This document shows, piece after piece, positions 23,517-33,464 of a DNA stretch of 64,000 nt. Within the stretch, counting starts at the first letter, position 1, and the number at the start of each line of letters is the position of its first letter. Origin of the DNA: an uncultured Aquimarina sp. (GTDB lineage Bacteria > Bacteroidota > Bacteroidia > Flavobacteriales > Flavobacteriaceae); the NCBI GenBank assembly GCA_947498595.1, contig CANMKX010000016.1, forward strand, positions 1 through 64,000. The letters run 5' to 3'. The position numbers and the translations under genes are program-made. Under the pieces are notes generated by a model. That model made no database searches. It worked only from the letters and a program-made list of their open reading frames with translations, and was not told the origin of the DNA.

Positions 23517-25916
23517 TTATAAAATATCTTGAGTTGATACAAAATAAAACTTCTTTTTACTTCCGTCTAAAAAGATAGCTGCATTTTTTGTTACTAACAC
23601 TTTTTCTAGTGTTTCTATTTTTTTTCTCAAACGAGTCAATATTCCTGAAAACTCTTCGTGAGATATTCGTCGTTTTCGTTTGATATGCTTAATTTTTGTT
23701 GCTCTAAAAAATTCGTCTTGCACTGGTAATCCTGTTTTCTGAAATACTAAACTTGCAATATCACTTTTTCGTCTAAGAGTTCTTTTATAAGCTTCTTTAT
23801 TAATTCCTCTTATATACTTTTTGTACATTCTGTATACAATTCGGCGTTCTTTTCTTTTTACTTCTTTTGTAAATAATGGTACTAACGCTTTATAATTATC
23901 AATTACATTCTCCAATTCTTCTTTATCTAATAAATAGCCTTGCACTACTCCTGGGTTTTCTTTGAGTACCAGTTCTTTGTTTTTGTAATAAATTTCTTTG
24001 CTATTATTTTTAGGAATTTCAAACAATCTATTAGTATAGATAGAGTCTTTTTCTACAATTTTTTTAATCTTGTTACTTGCTTTACTTCTTAAAAAGCCCA
24101 ATTCGTCTGCATAATATTCTAATGAATTGACTAATGTAGCGTTAAAGAACTCTGTTTTTGTCAATACTGAATCTAACGCTGTATCAAATGATGTCGCTAT
24201 TAAATCCTTATTTATTTTAGGAAAAACTACTCCTCCTTGATATGTACTATTTTGAGGAGCATCATAAATGTAGATATTATCTTCTGACGGAATATATGTA
24301 AAGGTATTATTAGGTTTTAATAATTTATTATCGACTATAAAAGCTCTAATAAACTTAGCATGAGCTCTACTTACTTGGCTTAATATTTCTTTGGATTGCA
24401 ATATATATTCTTGATATTCATCTGTTGCTCTACTTTCTAATTGATAAAAGAGTAGTCTTGACGATGTTTTCCCTAAACGCTTTGTTACTTCTTTTGTGTA
24501 CGTTGACGTATAGAATTTCTTTGCTCCTGAAACTAATATTATCGTATTAGAAAAGCTTTCTTTAGGCATTCCTTCTAAGGCATATTCTAGACATTGTGTT
24601 ATCCCTTCGGTATTACGAACATTGGTCTGTACAGACGGGTCGTTTGAAAATACTTTTTGTAAATAGTCTACCCATGAAAAGAATGATGTGCTTTTAGGAA
24701 AAGAATAGAATTTTCCACACCCAAAAGAGCTTGCACTAAAACTAAACTCATATCCATGATATCTTTCTGGATCTGACAATAACAACCATACGCGTTGCAA
24801 GGATGCCATCAATCGTAATTGATTCTTTTTTAAGTCTTCACTACAATCAAATACAAAATGGAAATTCATGATTTTTTGTTCCTTTTTGATCTCATCAATC
24901 TTTCGGATCAATACATCATCTCCATCAACATTAATCAATTTATTATCATAGTGATTCCATACATCAAGCGGAATACCGACTTCAATTGTATCGCTTTTTC
25001 TTGTGTTTATCTTTTGTTGCTTTGATAAATTAAAGATATAATCTCCTCGTATTTCTCTTCTATGGATGAGCGTATCTTGATCTATAAAATTTAAAGTATC
25101 TACCGCGTTTATTTTATATACTTGTTGCTGTCCTATTGGTTTGATTAACTCTTTTGGTACCCAACCAATCATTTGAGATGTAGAATCAATTGGTTGTATT
25201 ACTTCTTTATTTGAAATTAAAGCTGCTGTTTTATTTTCATTGTATTTATAAAAATACACAACTTGGTTTGTTAGTAATTTCTGCTTGCTTTTAATGCTTA
25301 ACTTAGGATCTTTATAAAGAACAACTGAATCTTTTTTAAGGTGTTTTTTTATATTAAATAATGTTTTTAAATCATGTATCGCTAATAGGTACCGAACTGA
25401 CTTATAGTTATAATCACTCAGTTGCGCTCTGGGATAATGAATTACATTATTTTTATGTATCCAACCTATATAGTCTACTTGTTTTGCATCCTTAAAAGTA
25501 TATTTCCCTCTTGACAAAAATGAAAACAATCCTTTGGGTTTACCTATTATCTTAGGGTCAGCTGCTACTATCTCTAAAAAATCGTTCTCTTGATCTATTA
25601 CATAATATGGTTTTAAGAAATCTTGCTCTTTTCCTTTTTTTTGAGCATATGGATCTAAGTATACATTGTTTTTTGATTGGTCTGAAAACACTTGATAGAA
25701 ATTTCTATCTTTCTTTTGTCTCTTTTGATTATTTTCCTCTAATTCAAAAAAATTATACGTATCTCTTTTTATTTTATCAACTCGCGCATATTTTTTTGCT
25801 TGCGCTTCTAGTGATGTAACTGTAAATAAATTAAAACTTAGTACTAATGATAGTATAACACTTAAATAAGAAAAGCTATTATTTTTAATTTTGTTGTTTT
25901 TTATAATTGCTATCAT
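23517..25916 (-). CDS. tssR: T6SSiii membrane-complex protein TssR
   Basis: A 799-residue exported protein with an N-terminal signal sequence (LSVILSLVLSFNLFTVTSLEAQA) and the TssR layout. SH3-like segments (YIGWIHKNNVIHYPRAQLSD, GWVPKELIKPI) occupy about residues 60-280. A VWA-like region starts near 360 (MNFHFVFDCSEDLKKNQLRL) and contains NTIILVSGAKKF. The C-terminal 200 residues are basic and helical. TssR is part of the TssNQOPR envelope complex that replaces TssJLM in Bacteroidota. Its start overlaps the upstream PKD gene by 4 bases. Confidence 0.82.
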   Translation of the reverse strand: MIAIIKNNKIKNNSFSYLSVILSLVLSFNLFTVTSLEAQAKKYARVDKIKRDTYNFFELEENNQKRQKKDRNFYQVFSDQSKNNVYLDPYAQKKGKEQDFLKPYYVIDQENDFLEIVAADPKIIGKPKGLFSFLSRGKYTFKDAKQVDYIGWIHKNNVIHYPRAQLSDYNYKSVRYLLAIHDLKTLFNIKKHLKKDSVVLYKDPKLSIKSKQKLLTNQVVYFYKYNENKTAALISNKEVIQPIDSTSQMIGWVPKELIKPIGQQQVYKINAVDTLNFIDQDTLIHRREIRGDYIFNLSKQQKINTRKSDTIEVGIPLDVWNHYDNKLINVDGDDVLIRKIDEIKKEQKIMNFHFVFDCSEDLKKNQLRLMASLQRVWLLLSDPERYHGYEFSFSASSFGCGKFYSFPKSTSFFSWVDYLQKVFSNDPSVQTNVRNTEGITQCLEYALEGMPKESFSNTIILVSGAKKFYTSTYTKEVTKRLGKTSSRLLFYQLESRATDEYQEYILQSKEILSQVSRAHAKFIRAFIVDNKLLKPNNTFTYIPSEDNIYIYDAPQNSTYQGGVVFPKINKDLIATSFDTALDSVLTKTEFFNATLVNSLEYYADELGFLRSKASNKIKKIVEKDSIYTNRLFEIPKNNSKEIYYKNKELVLKENPGVVQGYLLDKEELENVIDNYKALVPLFTKEVKRKERRIVYRMYKKYIRGINKEAYKRTLRRKSDIASLVFQKTGLPVQDEFFRATKIKHIKRKRRISHEEFSGILTRLRKKIETLEKVLVTKNAAIFLDGSKKKFYFVSTQDIL

Positions 25917-26854
25917 TTATTAATAACGCTTTGAGTTACTTCGATTCGTTTTAAACAATTAAAGGTGTCAATTGCTACTTCATTAATAACTAATGTTTTT
26001 GCTCCTTTTCCTTCTAGGTAATGTAACCCTTGACAATAACTATATAAGTCATTATAGCGGTCTCCATTTACTATAATCACTACCTCATCGGCTTCATTAC
26101 AGGTATAGCGTCTTTCGATATGTTTAAGGTTATTATAATAAGTACGTTTACCTCGTATAGAGGCATCTGCTATTGCTTGAAATCTTTTTCTAAGGTCGTT
26201 TTGTGCCATTGCTAATGAATCTACAGGTTCTGATTCTTCTATCGCTTCAAATAATGGTAGTATTTTTATAGTATGATATACAGGGTATTTTGCGGTATTT
26301 GTTTTTAATTTCACTCTATAATTCCCTGGTTCTCTATACACATAAACTACTTGATCTTCATAAGCATCTTCGGTTCCTGTTTCTCCAAATTCCCATGACC
26401 AAGATTCTACTCCTGGGCTATGTGATGAGAATACTAATTCTTCTCCTACATATCCAACATCGACTCCGTTAATTTTAGGAATAGAGTCTAATGCTTTTTT
26501 TTGGGGTAAGGAGATTACTTCTAGGTATTTTGATATTTTATATTCGTTATCAACTTCTAAAGTTATCATATACTTTCCTTTTTCTTTAAAAGTATATATC
26601 ACATCCTTGGTTCTGTGCAGTGTATCTCCGTTTCCAAAATACCACACCATATCTCTTCCTCCATAATGGACACTATCATTTATAATAAACTCTAAATCTT
26701 CGTTTACTTCATAATGATAATTTAAATTAGAATCATGGACATAAAAATCTAGATTACTAATTTTTGTTGCAAATGGCATCCATATAGCAATTATCAAACT
26801 AACTATAATTGCTAAAGCCAGCAACACTAGTATTATTTTTCTATTGAATCTCAT
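25913..26854 (-). CDS. tssP: PKD-domain membrane protein, probable TssP
   Basis: A 313-residue protein with one N-terminal membrane segment (IILVLLALAIIVSLIIAIW) and a large periplasmic part. Two PKD-like domains are visible, each with the pattern WYFGNGDT...YTFKEKGKYMITL at about 68-100 and WSWEFGETG...YVYREPGNYRVKL at about 150-185. The C-terminal 100 residues are of unknown fold. In T6SSiii loci a single-pass PKD-like protein precedes TssR, and I take this as TssP; the exact Tss letter is uncertain. It overlaps tssR by 4 bases. Confidence 0.7.
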   Translation of the reverse strand: MRFNRKIILVLLALAIIVSLIIAIWMPFATKISNLDFYVHDSNLNYHYEVNEDLEFIINDSVHYGGRDMVWYFGNGDTLHRTKDVIYTFKEKGKYMITLEVDNEYKISKYLEVISLPQKKALDSIPKINGVDVGYVGEELVFSSHSPGVESWSWEFGETGTEDAYEDQVVYVYREPGNYRVKLKTNTAKYPVYHTIKILPLFEAIEESEPVDSLAMAQNDLRKRFQAIADASIRGKRTYYNNLKHIERRYTCNEADEVVIIVNGDRYNDLYSYCQGLHYLEGKGAKTLVINEVAIDTFNCLKRIEVTQSVINK

Positions 26855-26859
26855 TATTT

Positions 26860-27315
26860 TTAAATATTAGCTTTGCATTCATTGAGATTATCTAGAATGA
26901 TTTTTTTATTCTTAATTAATGAACTATGCTCTTCTCTTGTATTAAAGTAAATCTGTAATACATTTGCTGATTGAATTCCGAATAGATATTTAGAATTCAT
27001 TTTATTGTCTTTGTAGATCGATCTTATCACAAATACTTTTCTATTGATTTCATCTTGTTTTTGTACTTGATGAATGTCGAAATCCATTTCGGTAATCTCG
27101 CCATGGACTTCCTTAATTCTTTCGGCATATTCTTTTTGCTTTTCGATAATCACTTCATAATCACCTATAGCTTCTAATAGCTCGTTATTATTAACTTCTG
27201 GGATTTTTAACATGAATTTGGTTTGCACTACATACATGATGACAACTGCTAACACAAATAATAAAACATATCGTATTTTCCTCCAAAAAAGTTCACTTAA
27301 ATTTTCTAATTTCAT
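26860..27315 (-). CDS. T6SSiii small single-pass membrane protein
   Basis: A 151-residue protein with an N-terminal membrane helix (YVLLFVLAVVIMYVVQTKF) and a mostly helical periplasmic part with coiled-coil character (EVIIEKQKEYAERIKEV). Layout and size resemble TssO, encoded just upstream, and the two may be paralogues or TssO plus another envelope-complex subunit. It lies between tssO and the PKD gene. Which letter it carries in the TssNQOPR set cannot be settled from sequence by eye. Confidence 0.65.
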   Translation of the reverse strand: MKLENLSELFWRKIRYVLLFVLAVVIMYVVQTKFMLKIPEVNNNELLEAIGDYEVIIEKQKEYAERIKEVHGEITEMDFDIHQVQKQDEINRKVFVIRSIYKDNKMNSKYLFGIQSANVLQIYFNTREEHSSLIKNKKIILDNLNECKANI

Positions 27316-27337
27316 AAGCTTTTGAGTTGTTCTTCTG

Positions 27338-27832
27338 CTAGTTAGATTTTAGTTCCTGCGCTCTATATTTCTCCCTACATTTCTCTAATAATTCTTTATT
27401 ATAAAGGTATTCTTCAGATTCGTTTTCGTAGGTATCTACTATTGCTTGAATTGATTTTATTTGTTCTAATATCTCTTCAAACAATTGAAATTGATCTCCT
27501 GTAACTTCTGTTGCAACTGCAATTTCTTGCTCTATATCTTGTCTTAAATTAGAAATCAACCCTTGAAACTGTTTATGTTCATTAAGGGTTCTTTTCTTAT
27601 TTTTTAATTTATACAGCATTTTTGTGATTTTATCTATCTCAAACGTAATTGCTGCTTGTTTTTCAAAAACACCATTGTATTCTGAGTGTTTTTCTTCTAG
27701 CACTTCAATTCCTTTTTTTCCTGTATAAATAGTAAAAAAGCTACTCCAGAAAACAACAAACAGGCTAATCGAAAAAACTAGAACAAATCGTAATGTTGCT
27801 CTTTTTCTTTCTTTATGATTTAACGGTTTCAT
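27338..27832 (-). CDS. tssO: T6SSiii membrane protein TssO
   Basis: A 164-residue protein. The N-terminus (MKPLNHKERKRATLRFVLVF) and the single membrane helix that follows are typical of TssO; the periplasmic remainder is a long helical coiled-coil region (EKHSEYNGVFEKQAAITFEI). TssO belongs to the Bacteroidota-specific envelope complex that anchors the baseplate. It starts 10 bases after tssK, so it is translated from the same message. No lipobox is present, which argues against it being TssQ. Confidence 0.72.
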   Translation of the reverse strand: MKPLNHKERKRATLRFVLVFSISLFVVFWSSFFTIYTGKKGIEVLEEKHSEYNGVFEKQAAITFEIDKITKMLYKLKNKKRTLNEHKQFQGLISNLRQDIEQEIAVATEVTGDQFQLFEEILEQIKSIQAIVDTYENESEEYLYNKELLEKCREKYRAQELKSN

Positions 27833-27842
27833 CTATACACTT

Positions 27843-28994
27843 TTAATCTATTATCGACCAAGACCTATTTTTCACAGGAGTTTTTATACTAATACTTTCT
27901 TCACTGATCACAATATTATCTTTTCGCTGTCCTATGTATTCTAAATCGTTTAATCGTTTCCATAAACGTTCTAAAATAGCAATAAAGTAATCTACTTGAT
28001 TAAGCATTGTATTGATATCATTATGATCATACTTCAACCCTATTAATTTACCTAAAGTAGTTTCGAATTCTGATGGTTTTATATCAATCCACTCGTAATA
28101 ATATTGTAGTAATTTCTCTTTTTCTACTTCATCCATTATTGCCAATTCTGTCGAAAGGTAATTTGCTAGAATCGAGATTTTCTGTACGATATAAATCGGT
28201 GATTGTTCTGCTGCAATTTGATTAAACTCAAAAGTATGTTCGCTTACAAAACTCATTACTTTATCACTCAATAAAAATGTATTACGTACTAATGGATTAC
28301 TCTGGTATTTATCTTTATTTTTCTTGTGTATCGTTATAGAATAGTTACGTAAATTGATCAATACTTGTGCTATTCGTTTACTAAAAGCATGCAGTGTTTT
28401 ATGGTATTGTATTTTGGTTACTGGAGGTATGTATTCTTGATCGATGATAAAGCTTCCATTCTTCCACTCTATTTTACCTACTAACAGATAATATTTGTCT
28501 AAGAAATTAGTATTGAACTGATTTTTAGGAATAATATTTAAACTTACTTTTGGCAATACATATGGGTGATGCAATGGTATTATTTCTGGATCTGGTTCTC
28601 CTACAGGAACCATTTCAAAAGGATTTACGGTTAACATTAAATAGAATTGTAAATTACTATTTATGTCTATATCTTTTGTTTCTAAGATTGCTTTTGGTAA
28701 TTCTCCACCGTACATATCTGAAGAAAACTCAACTCTACATCCTCCTGCCGTTATTGCATTACAATTTTGCAATGTAATTTCTAATCTTTCTTGGGTATGT
28801 GTTTGAACTTCTAGTTCTAAAGATGATAGTGCTCCTTCTTTATTTTGTAACAATCCATAATCATAACTATGCATTCTTGATTCAATGGCATCTCTTATGA
28901 CATTTGTTGTATTAAAATAACTTTCTACAAAATGATCTTTTGTAATTTTAACCCCATCTGTCCAGTTAATTGGATAATGATTTGTATGTTTCAT
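27843..28994 (-). CDS. tssK: T6SS baseplate protein TssK
   Basis: A 383-residue TssK. The opening INWTDGVKITKDHFVESY fits the family's conserved 'W.eGm.l...HF' start, and VEFSSDMYGGELP and LTVNPFEMVPVGEPDPE lie in the shoulder domain. Helices fill the C-terminal half. TssK trimers join the baseplate to the membrane complex, here presumably to TssN. It lies between tssN and tssO, with about 100 bases to tssN. Confidence 0.85.
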   Translation of the reverse strand: MKHTNHYPINWTDGVKITKDHFVESYFNTTNVIRDAIESRMHSYDYGLLQNKEGALSSLELEVQTHTQERLEITLQNCNAITAGGCRVEFSSDMYGGELPKAILETKDIDINSNLQFYLMLTVNPFEMVPVGEPDPEIIPLHHPYVLPKVSLNIIPKNQFNTNFLDKYYLLVGKIEWKNGSFIIDQEYIPPVTKIQYHKTLHAFSKRIAQVLINLRNYSITIHKKNKDKYQSNPLVRNTFLLSDKVMSFVSEHTFEFNQIAAEQSPIYIVQKISILANYLSTELAIMDEVEKEKLLQYYYEWIDIKPSEFETTLGKLIGLKYDHNDINTMLNQVDYFIAILERLWKRLNDLEYIGQRKDNIVISEESISIKTPVKNRSWSIID

Positions 28995-29095
28995 TTATAA
29001 GCTATTTTGAGGTTTGGTATTTATGTTTTTTCTTTAGTTTTTATTTGACTTGAATAGTCTTTATCAATATTCTTGTGTGACTATTCTATTTTGGA

Positions 29096-29995
29096 TTATT
29101 CAATTTCTTGTTCTCCACCTTCTTCATTACTTCTAGAAACTCTTCTCACATATAGTACAGATTTGTTTCTTATTTTATTTGAGCTAACATCTCCTTCAAA
29201 ATCCAGCATTCTAGTAAACAAGGGGATTGGCAACCATTTACTGGTATATAAAATCCAACCATATGATCCAGATTCGTTTTCAGTTTGAATTACATTATTA
29301 GGGAATCTTATATTTTGATCTTCTATAAAACGATTGAACCATTTTCCTAGCGTTACATCTTCTGGTAGTTTTACAGAAAATGATGCATAATGTTTAACTC
29401 CTGGTTCTCTTTTTACCTTAACGGTTACTTGCATCAATCTAAAAGTGTCAACATTACTCCAATATTCATCATCATTTGTATCTTGATCGATGATCCATAA
29501 TTTGTAAAAAGGATTTGGAATTTGTAAAAACACTCCTCGTGCAAAGACATAAAAAGGAGGTACTAAAAACCATAAAACTGTTAACATTGCCCATAAAGCA
29601 TATCCTAATTTATTTGCCCATGAAAAGATTAAATAATAAATCCATCCTCCTAATACAACTGTAATAAATAAGACAAGCATGATCAACCATTTATTGGTTT
29701 CTTTGAGTCCTATTGCTTTAAAGGCTTTTGTTGTGGCAAACCAATTAAATAATACTCCTAATAGTAAATAACTAAAAAGTGAGATCATTAATCCTCCCCA
29801 AATAAACTCGTATTTAAGTAATCCTAATAAACTTGGTAATGTTAGTATCAATGAAGTTAATAATACAAATATTATCAACTTTTTCATTTTTAGTACTGCA
29901 ACTCCTTTTGCTACATAACTCAGCACAAATGTTGCTATTATGATTATTAGTGGTGCTAATAAATATTTTAAAAAAAACAGTAATAATGCGTTCAT
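29096..29995 (-). CDS. tssN: T6SSiii polytopic membrane protein TssN
   Basis: A 299-residue protein with five or six membrane helices in the first 160 residues and a soluble C-terminal domain from about 165 (LWIIDQDTNDDEYWSNVDTF). This arrangement is that of TssN, the T6SSiii protein that links the membrane complex to the baseplate. It follows tssG by 24 bases and precedes tssK, matching common T6SSiii order. Confidence 0.8.
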   Translation of the reverse strand: MNALLLFFLKYLLAPLIIIIATFVLSYVAKGVAVLKMKKLIIFVLLTSLILTLPSLLGLLKYEFIWGGLMISLFSYLLLGVLFNWFATTKAFKAIGLKETNKWLIMLVLFITVVLGGWIYYLIFSWANKLGYALWAMLTVLWFLVPPFYVFARGVFLQIPNPFYKLWIIDQDTNDDEYWSNVDTFRLMQVTVKVKREPGVKHYASFSVKLPEDVTLGKWFNRFIEDQNIRFPNNVIQTENESGSYGWILYTSKWLPIPLFTRMLDFEGDVSSNKIRNKSVLYVRRVSRSNEEGGEQEIE

Positions 29996-30019
29996 TTTTT
30001 ATTCAATATTTTTTAATGT

Positions 30020-31015
30020 TTAAGCGATGAATTCTAATTCTTCTTGAGGTGTCAGAATTGTATTTCCTGGTTTTGGTTCTACTTCTTTATGCTCATGTTG
30101 ATGTGGAATCGTATCATATCCTAAATAATTTAACCCCAAAGTAAATCCTCCCGTTTCTGTAAACTGATAAACTACTTTGATTTCTCTATTAGCAAAAACA
30201 AAGAATTCTAATACTTTTACGATAATAATACGTGTACGTTGTAATTCTTTATATGTTAATTGCTTTGTTAAAATTATACTTGCACAAATATCATCTTGTT
30301 CGCTTATCACATTTCCTTGCGTACCGAAAGTGTATCCCAAAACTCCTGTCCCTAATACTTCAAAAGGGCTTTGCTCTAATTCGCAGGTTTGATATTTCAA
30401 AAGCACTTTAACTCCCAAAATTGATTTTAATAACACTTCTAATTCCGGTAAGTTTTCCTTTAAAACTTCTGCATTACATAAGTTTAAAAACAGCTTATAA
30501 AACTGTTCTTTAGTTAACGGAATTTCTTTATCAATAACTTCTTTGGCTAGTGAAAAAAGGTTCTTTTGAGCATAAGGATCTGTAAATATATTTAGATGTC
30601 GATTACTTAACTTTAATTTCTCTTCAAATAACTGTGTATCAAAAGGTATAAAGAAATGAATACTCTCGTCTTGTTTCTTTTTATTTTCGCGTATCGCATC
30701 GACAACCTCGCTATTACTCATCGATGGATTACTAATCACTAAAGGGTGAAACAAGATTTCTGGTAATTGATGGTATATACTATTACGACTTAAATGAATA
30801 AATATCGCATCTTGCTCTAATTGCATGCTTAGATAATCAAAACTGGTAACATCTAGTACATCTTTAGAAAAAGCTCTACTATTCATCCCATGGTTTTTAA
30901 TCCACATCTGCTGCTCTGATGTATCTCCTAGAACAAACTTCAGCTCTTCATAAAAAACCTCAGCTATATAATTTGTGATTTCACTCTTTTTTATATCATC
31001 TAAATCAGCTCTCAT
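30020..31015 (-). CDS. tssG: T6SS baseplate protein TssG
   Basis: A 331-residue soluble protein of the T6SSiii TssG type. It is rich in long helices early on (ITNYIAEVFYEELKFVLGD) and has a beta-rich C-terminal half with EVLGTGVLGYTFGTQGNVIS, reminiscent of the 'LG..a.LG' pattern of TssG. TssG with two copies of TssF makes the baseplate wedge. It sits 4 bases after clpV in the operon. Confidence 0.75.
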   Translation of the reverse strand: MRADLDDIKKSEITNYIAEVFYEELKFVLGDTSEQQMWIKNHGMNSRAFSKDVLDVTSFDYLSMQLEQDAIFIHLSRNSIYHQLPEILFHPLVISNPSMSNSEVVDAIRENKKKQDESIHFFIPFDTQLFEEKLKLSNRHLNIFTDPYAQKNLFSLAKEVIDKEIPLTKEQFYKLFLNLCNAEVLKENLPELEVLLKSILGVKVLLKYQTCELEQSPFEVLGTGVLGYTFGTQGNVISEQDDICASIILTKQLTYKELQRTRIIIVKVLEFFVFANREIKVVYQFTETGGFTLGLNYLGYDTIPHQHEHKEVEPKPGNTILTPQEELEFIA

Positions 31016-31019
31016 TGAA

Positions 31020-33464
31020 TTATTGTTTTTCCCAGATCAAACTTTCATTTTGATAATCTACTATTACTTTATCTCCAGAGACAATACTTTCTGATACAAT
31101 CATTCTTGATATTGCTTTTTTGATATAAGTACGTATTACTCCTGCAATAGGTCTTGCTCCATATTTTTTTGAATATCCTTTATTTGATAAATATGTCAAT
31201 GCCGCATCAGATAGATTAAGTGTTATCTCTTTTTGTTCTATTAATTGTTGCTGCAATTGCTTAAACTGTAGCGTAAATATTAATTGAGCTACTTGTTCAT
31301 TAATTGGTGCAAAAGGAACTACTTCTGTCAATCTTCCTAAAAATTCTGGTCTAAAATGATTACTCATTACATCGATCAGTTGATTTGAAGTTGGTATTTT
31401 TTGCTCATCAAATTGATCTGAAATCCATTGACTTCCTATATTGGATGTAAAAATGATTATCGCATTAGAGAAATCCCCTTCTCTTCCTAATTTATCATGT
31501 ATATGTCCTTCATCCATGATCTGTAAAAAAACATCATAAACAGAACTATGTGCTTTTTCTATTTCATCAAAAAGAATAATCGAATATGGTTTCTGTCGAA
31601 TTTTATTAACCAACATTCCTCCCTCTTCATAACCTACATATCCTGGAGGTGCTCCATATAATAATGCCGCTGAATGTTCTTCTTTAAACTCTGACATGTC
31701 AAAACGAATCATTGCATTTTCATCATCAAACAGTAACTCTGCTAAAGTTTTTGTTAATTCTGTTTTCCCAGTTCCTGTAGGCCCTAAAAAGAAAAAAGAC
31801 CCTATCGGTTGTTTAGGATTACTCAAACCACTTCTAGATTCGATAATAGCATCAGACAAGGTATTAATCGCATGATCTTGTCCTTTTACTCGTGCTTGTA
31901 AACGTTCTTCAATAAGTAATAAGCGTTCTTTTTCTTCTGCTTGTATCTTTCCTATAGGGATTCCAGTTATACTTGCTACTAATGCAGATATTTCGTGTGC
32001 TGTTATTTCTTTAATAGGAGTTACTGCAATTGCTCTTGCTTCTTGTAAATACTCTTGAAACTTCGCAATTAATTCTTCCTCATTTTCGATTTCTAGAATA
32101 TCGTATTGATTCTTTATATTATTTAGAATCACAGGACTTATTCTATCCAATGCCAAACGATATAACAACTTAACACTTGGTATTGTTTGTATTGTTCCTA
32201 ATGCGATATTTTGTAATTGTTCAGAAATAGCATCAATTTCTTTTAGTGCATTAACATTACTCATTTGCACGGTAGCCAATGTTCTATCTAATAGGTCAAT
32301 TGCCCCGTATGGTAATTTCTTCTCTTTAAAATATCGTTTTGAATATTGAATAGATTCTGTTATTGCTTCTTCTGCAATCTTGAGTTGGTAATATGCTGTA
32401 AGTTTTAGTCGATGATTGTCAAGACATTTTAACAATAACATCATTTCTAATTCTTCTAATTCTATTACTTCTAATTTACTATGTATAGAGTGTTTTTCAA
32501 TTGTTTTTCTATAAGCATCTGGCGTAATAGTGGTAATCAAGTTAATCTTACCCTCATTAAGTTGAGCCGAAATTAAGTTTGGTATTGATGTCGCACTTCC
32601 TTGATTTCCTTCTAAAAGAACTTCTACATTATCTATAATTAAAAGGCAATCTTCCAGTTTTTCTACCTTATCAAATATATCGCTTAGCTTTTTGGATACT
32701 TCATTTTGATTGGCACTATTTGCTAATAATTTAGAAGCGTTTAATCCTAAAATTTGTTTCTCTGCTAGTAATGGATTTTTTGATTCTCTGATATAATGTA
32801 TTAATCCTTTAATTACTCCAGTCTTCCCTACTCCAGAATCTCCAATAAGTAATACTCCCCTATTTTCTTGTCGCTCTAAGCTTTCTAAAATACTTCGTAT
32901 TTCTTTATCTCTACCAACAATTAGGCTTCCTTCGTCTATATTTTTTTGAGTAATTAGATTCGTACAATGACTTATAGATTCTAAAAATTCAATACTCTCA
33001 TCTGCTGTTAAACTTTTAGATCCATATGTAGGAGAATCGTATAACGTAAAAAAATCTTCCTCGGTTACAGTAATTGTATCTAATTGTTTGTTTGTATACA
33101 CAACTCCTTGGCGTAGGATTGCTGTAAATACACATACTCCATCAATATAATCAGTTCCTAATTTTAATTTTGATCGTTCTGATTCTTCAAATACTTTTTC
33201 TACTGCTGTATCCGGAGTTATCTCTTGACTACCATCGGTTTCAGATTCGTACATTTCTTTACGCATCTCAAACCATTCTTTTAAATATTCTATATCTTTT
33301 CCTAAACTAGTAAGGATGTCTACAATTCCTGTAGTTTCATATAGCAATGCTAATGCTAAATGAGCTACACCATAAGTTGAATGTCCAGATTGAGAAGCTA
33401 AAGATTTTGCTAATCTTACTGAAGATACTAAGCTTGGGCTAAAATTATTGTCAATCGTTATCAT
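31020..33464 (-). CDS. tssH: T6SS sheath-recycling ATPase ClpV (TssH)
   Basis: An 814-residue Clp/HSP100 AAA+ protein. The N-terminal Clp domain covers about 1-150; the first ATPase domain has Walker A GDSGVGKT near 205 and the second has GPTGTGKTELTKTLAELLFD near 555, with FDMSEFKEEHSAALL and FDEIEKAH after it. A middle region separates them. It unfolds contracted TssBC sheath for reuse. Its ATG overlaps the tssF stop by one base (TAATG) and tssG follows after 4 bases. Confidence 0.93.
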   Translation of the reverse strand: MITIDNNFSPSLVSSVRLAKSLASQSGHSTYGVAHLALALLYETTGIVDILTSLGKDIEYLKEWFEMRKEMYESETDGSQEITPDTAVEKVFEESERSKLKLGTDYIDGVCVFTAILRQGVVYTNKQLDTITVTEEDFFTLYDSPTYGSKSLTADESIEFLESISHCTNLITQKNIDEGSLIVGRDKEIRSILESLERQENRGVLLIGDSGVGKTGVIKGLIHYIRESKNPLLAEKQILGLNASKLLANSANQNEVSKKLSDIFDKVEKLEDCLLIIDNVEVLLEGNQGSATSIPNLISAQLNEGKINLITTITPDAYRKTIEKHSIHSKLEVIELEELEMMLLLKCLDNHRLKLTAYYQLKIAEEAITESIQYSKRYFKEKKLPYGAIDLLDRTLATVQMSNVNALKEIDAISEQLQNIALGTIQTIPSVKLLYRLALDRISPVILNNIKNQYDILEIENEEELIAKFQEYLQEARAIAVTPIKEITAHEISALVASITGIPIGKIQAEEKERLLLIEERLQARVKGQDHAINTLSDAIIESRSGLSNPKQPIGSFFFLGPTGTGKTELTKTLAELLFDDENAMIRFDMSEFKEEHSAALLYGAPPGYVGYEEGGMLVNKIRQKPYSIILFDEIEKAHSSVYDVFLQIMDEGHIHDKLGREGDFSNAIIIFTSNIGSQWISDQFDEQKIPTSNQLIDVMSNHFRPEFLGRLTEVVPFAPINEQVAQLIFTLQFKQLQQQLIEQKEITLNLSDAALTYLSNKGYSKKYGARPIAGVIRTYIKKAISRMIVSESIVSGDKVIVDYQNESLIWEKQ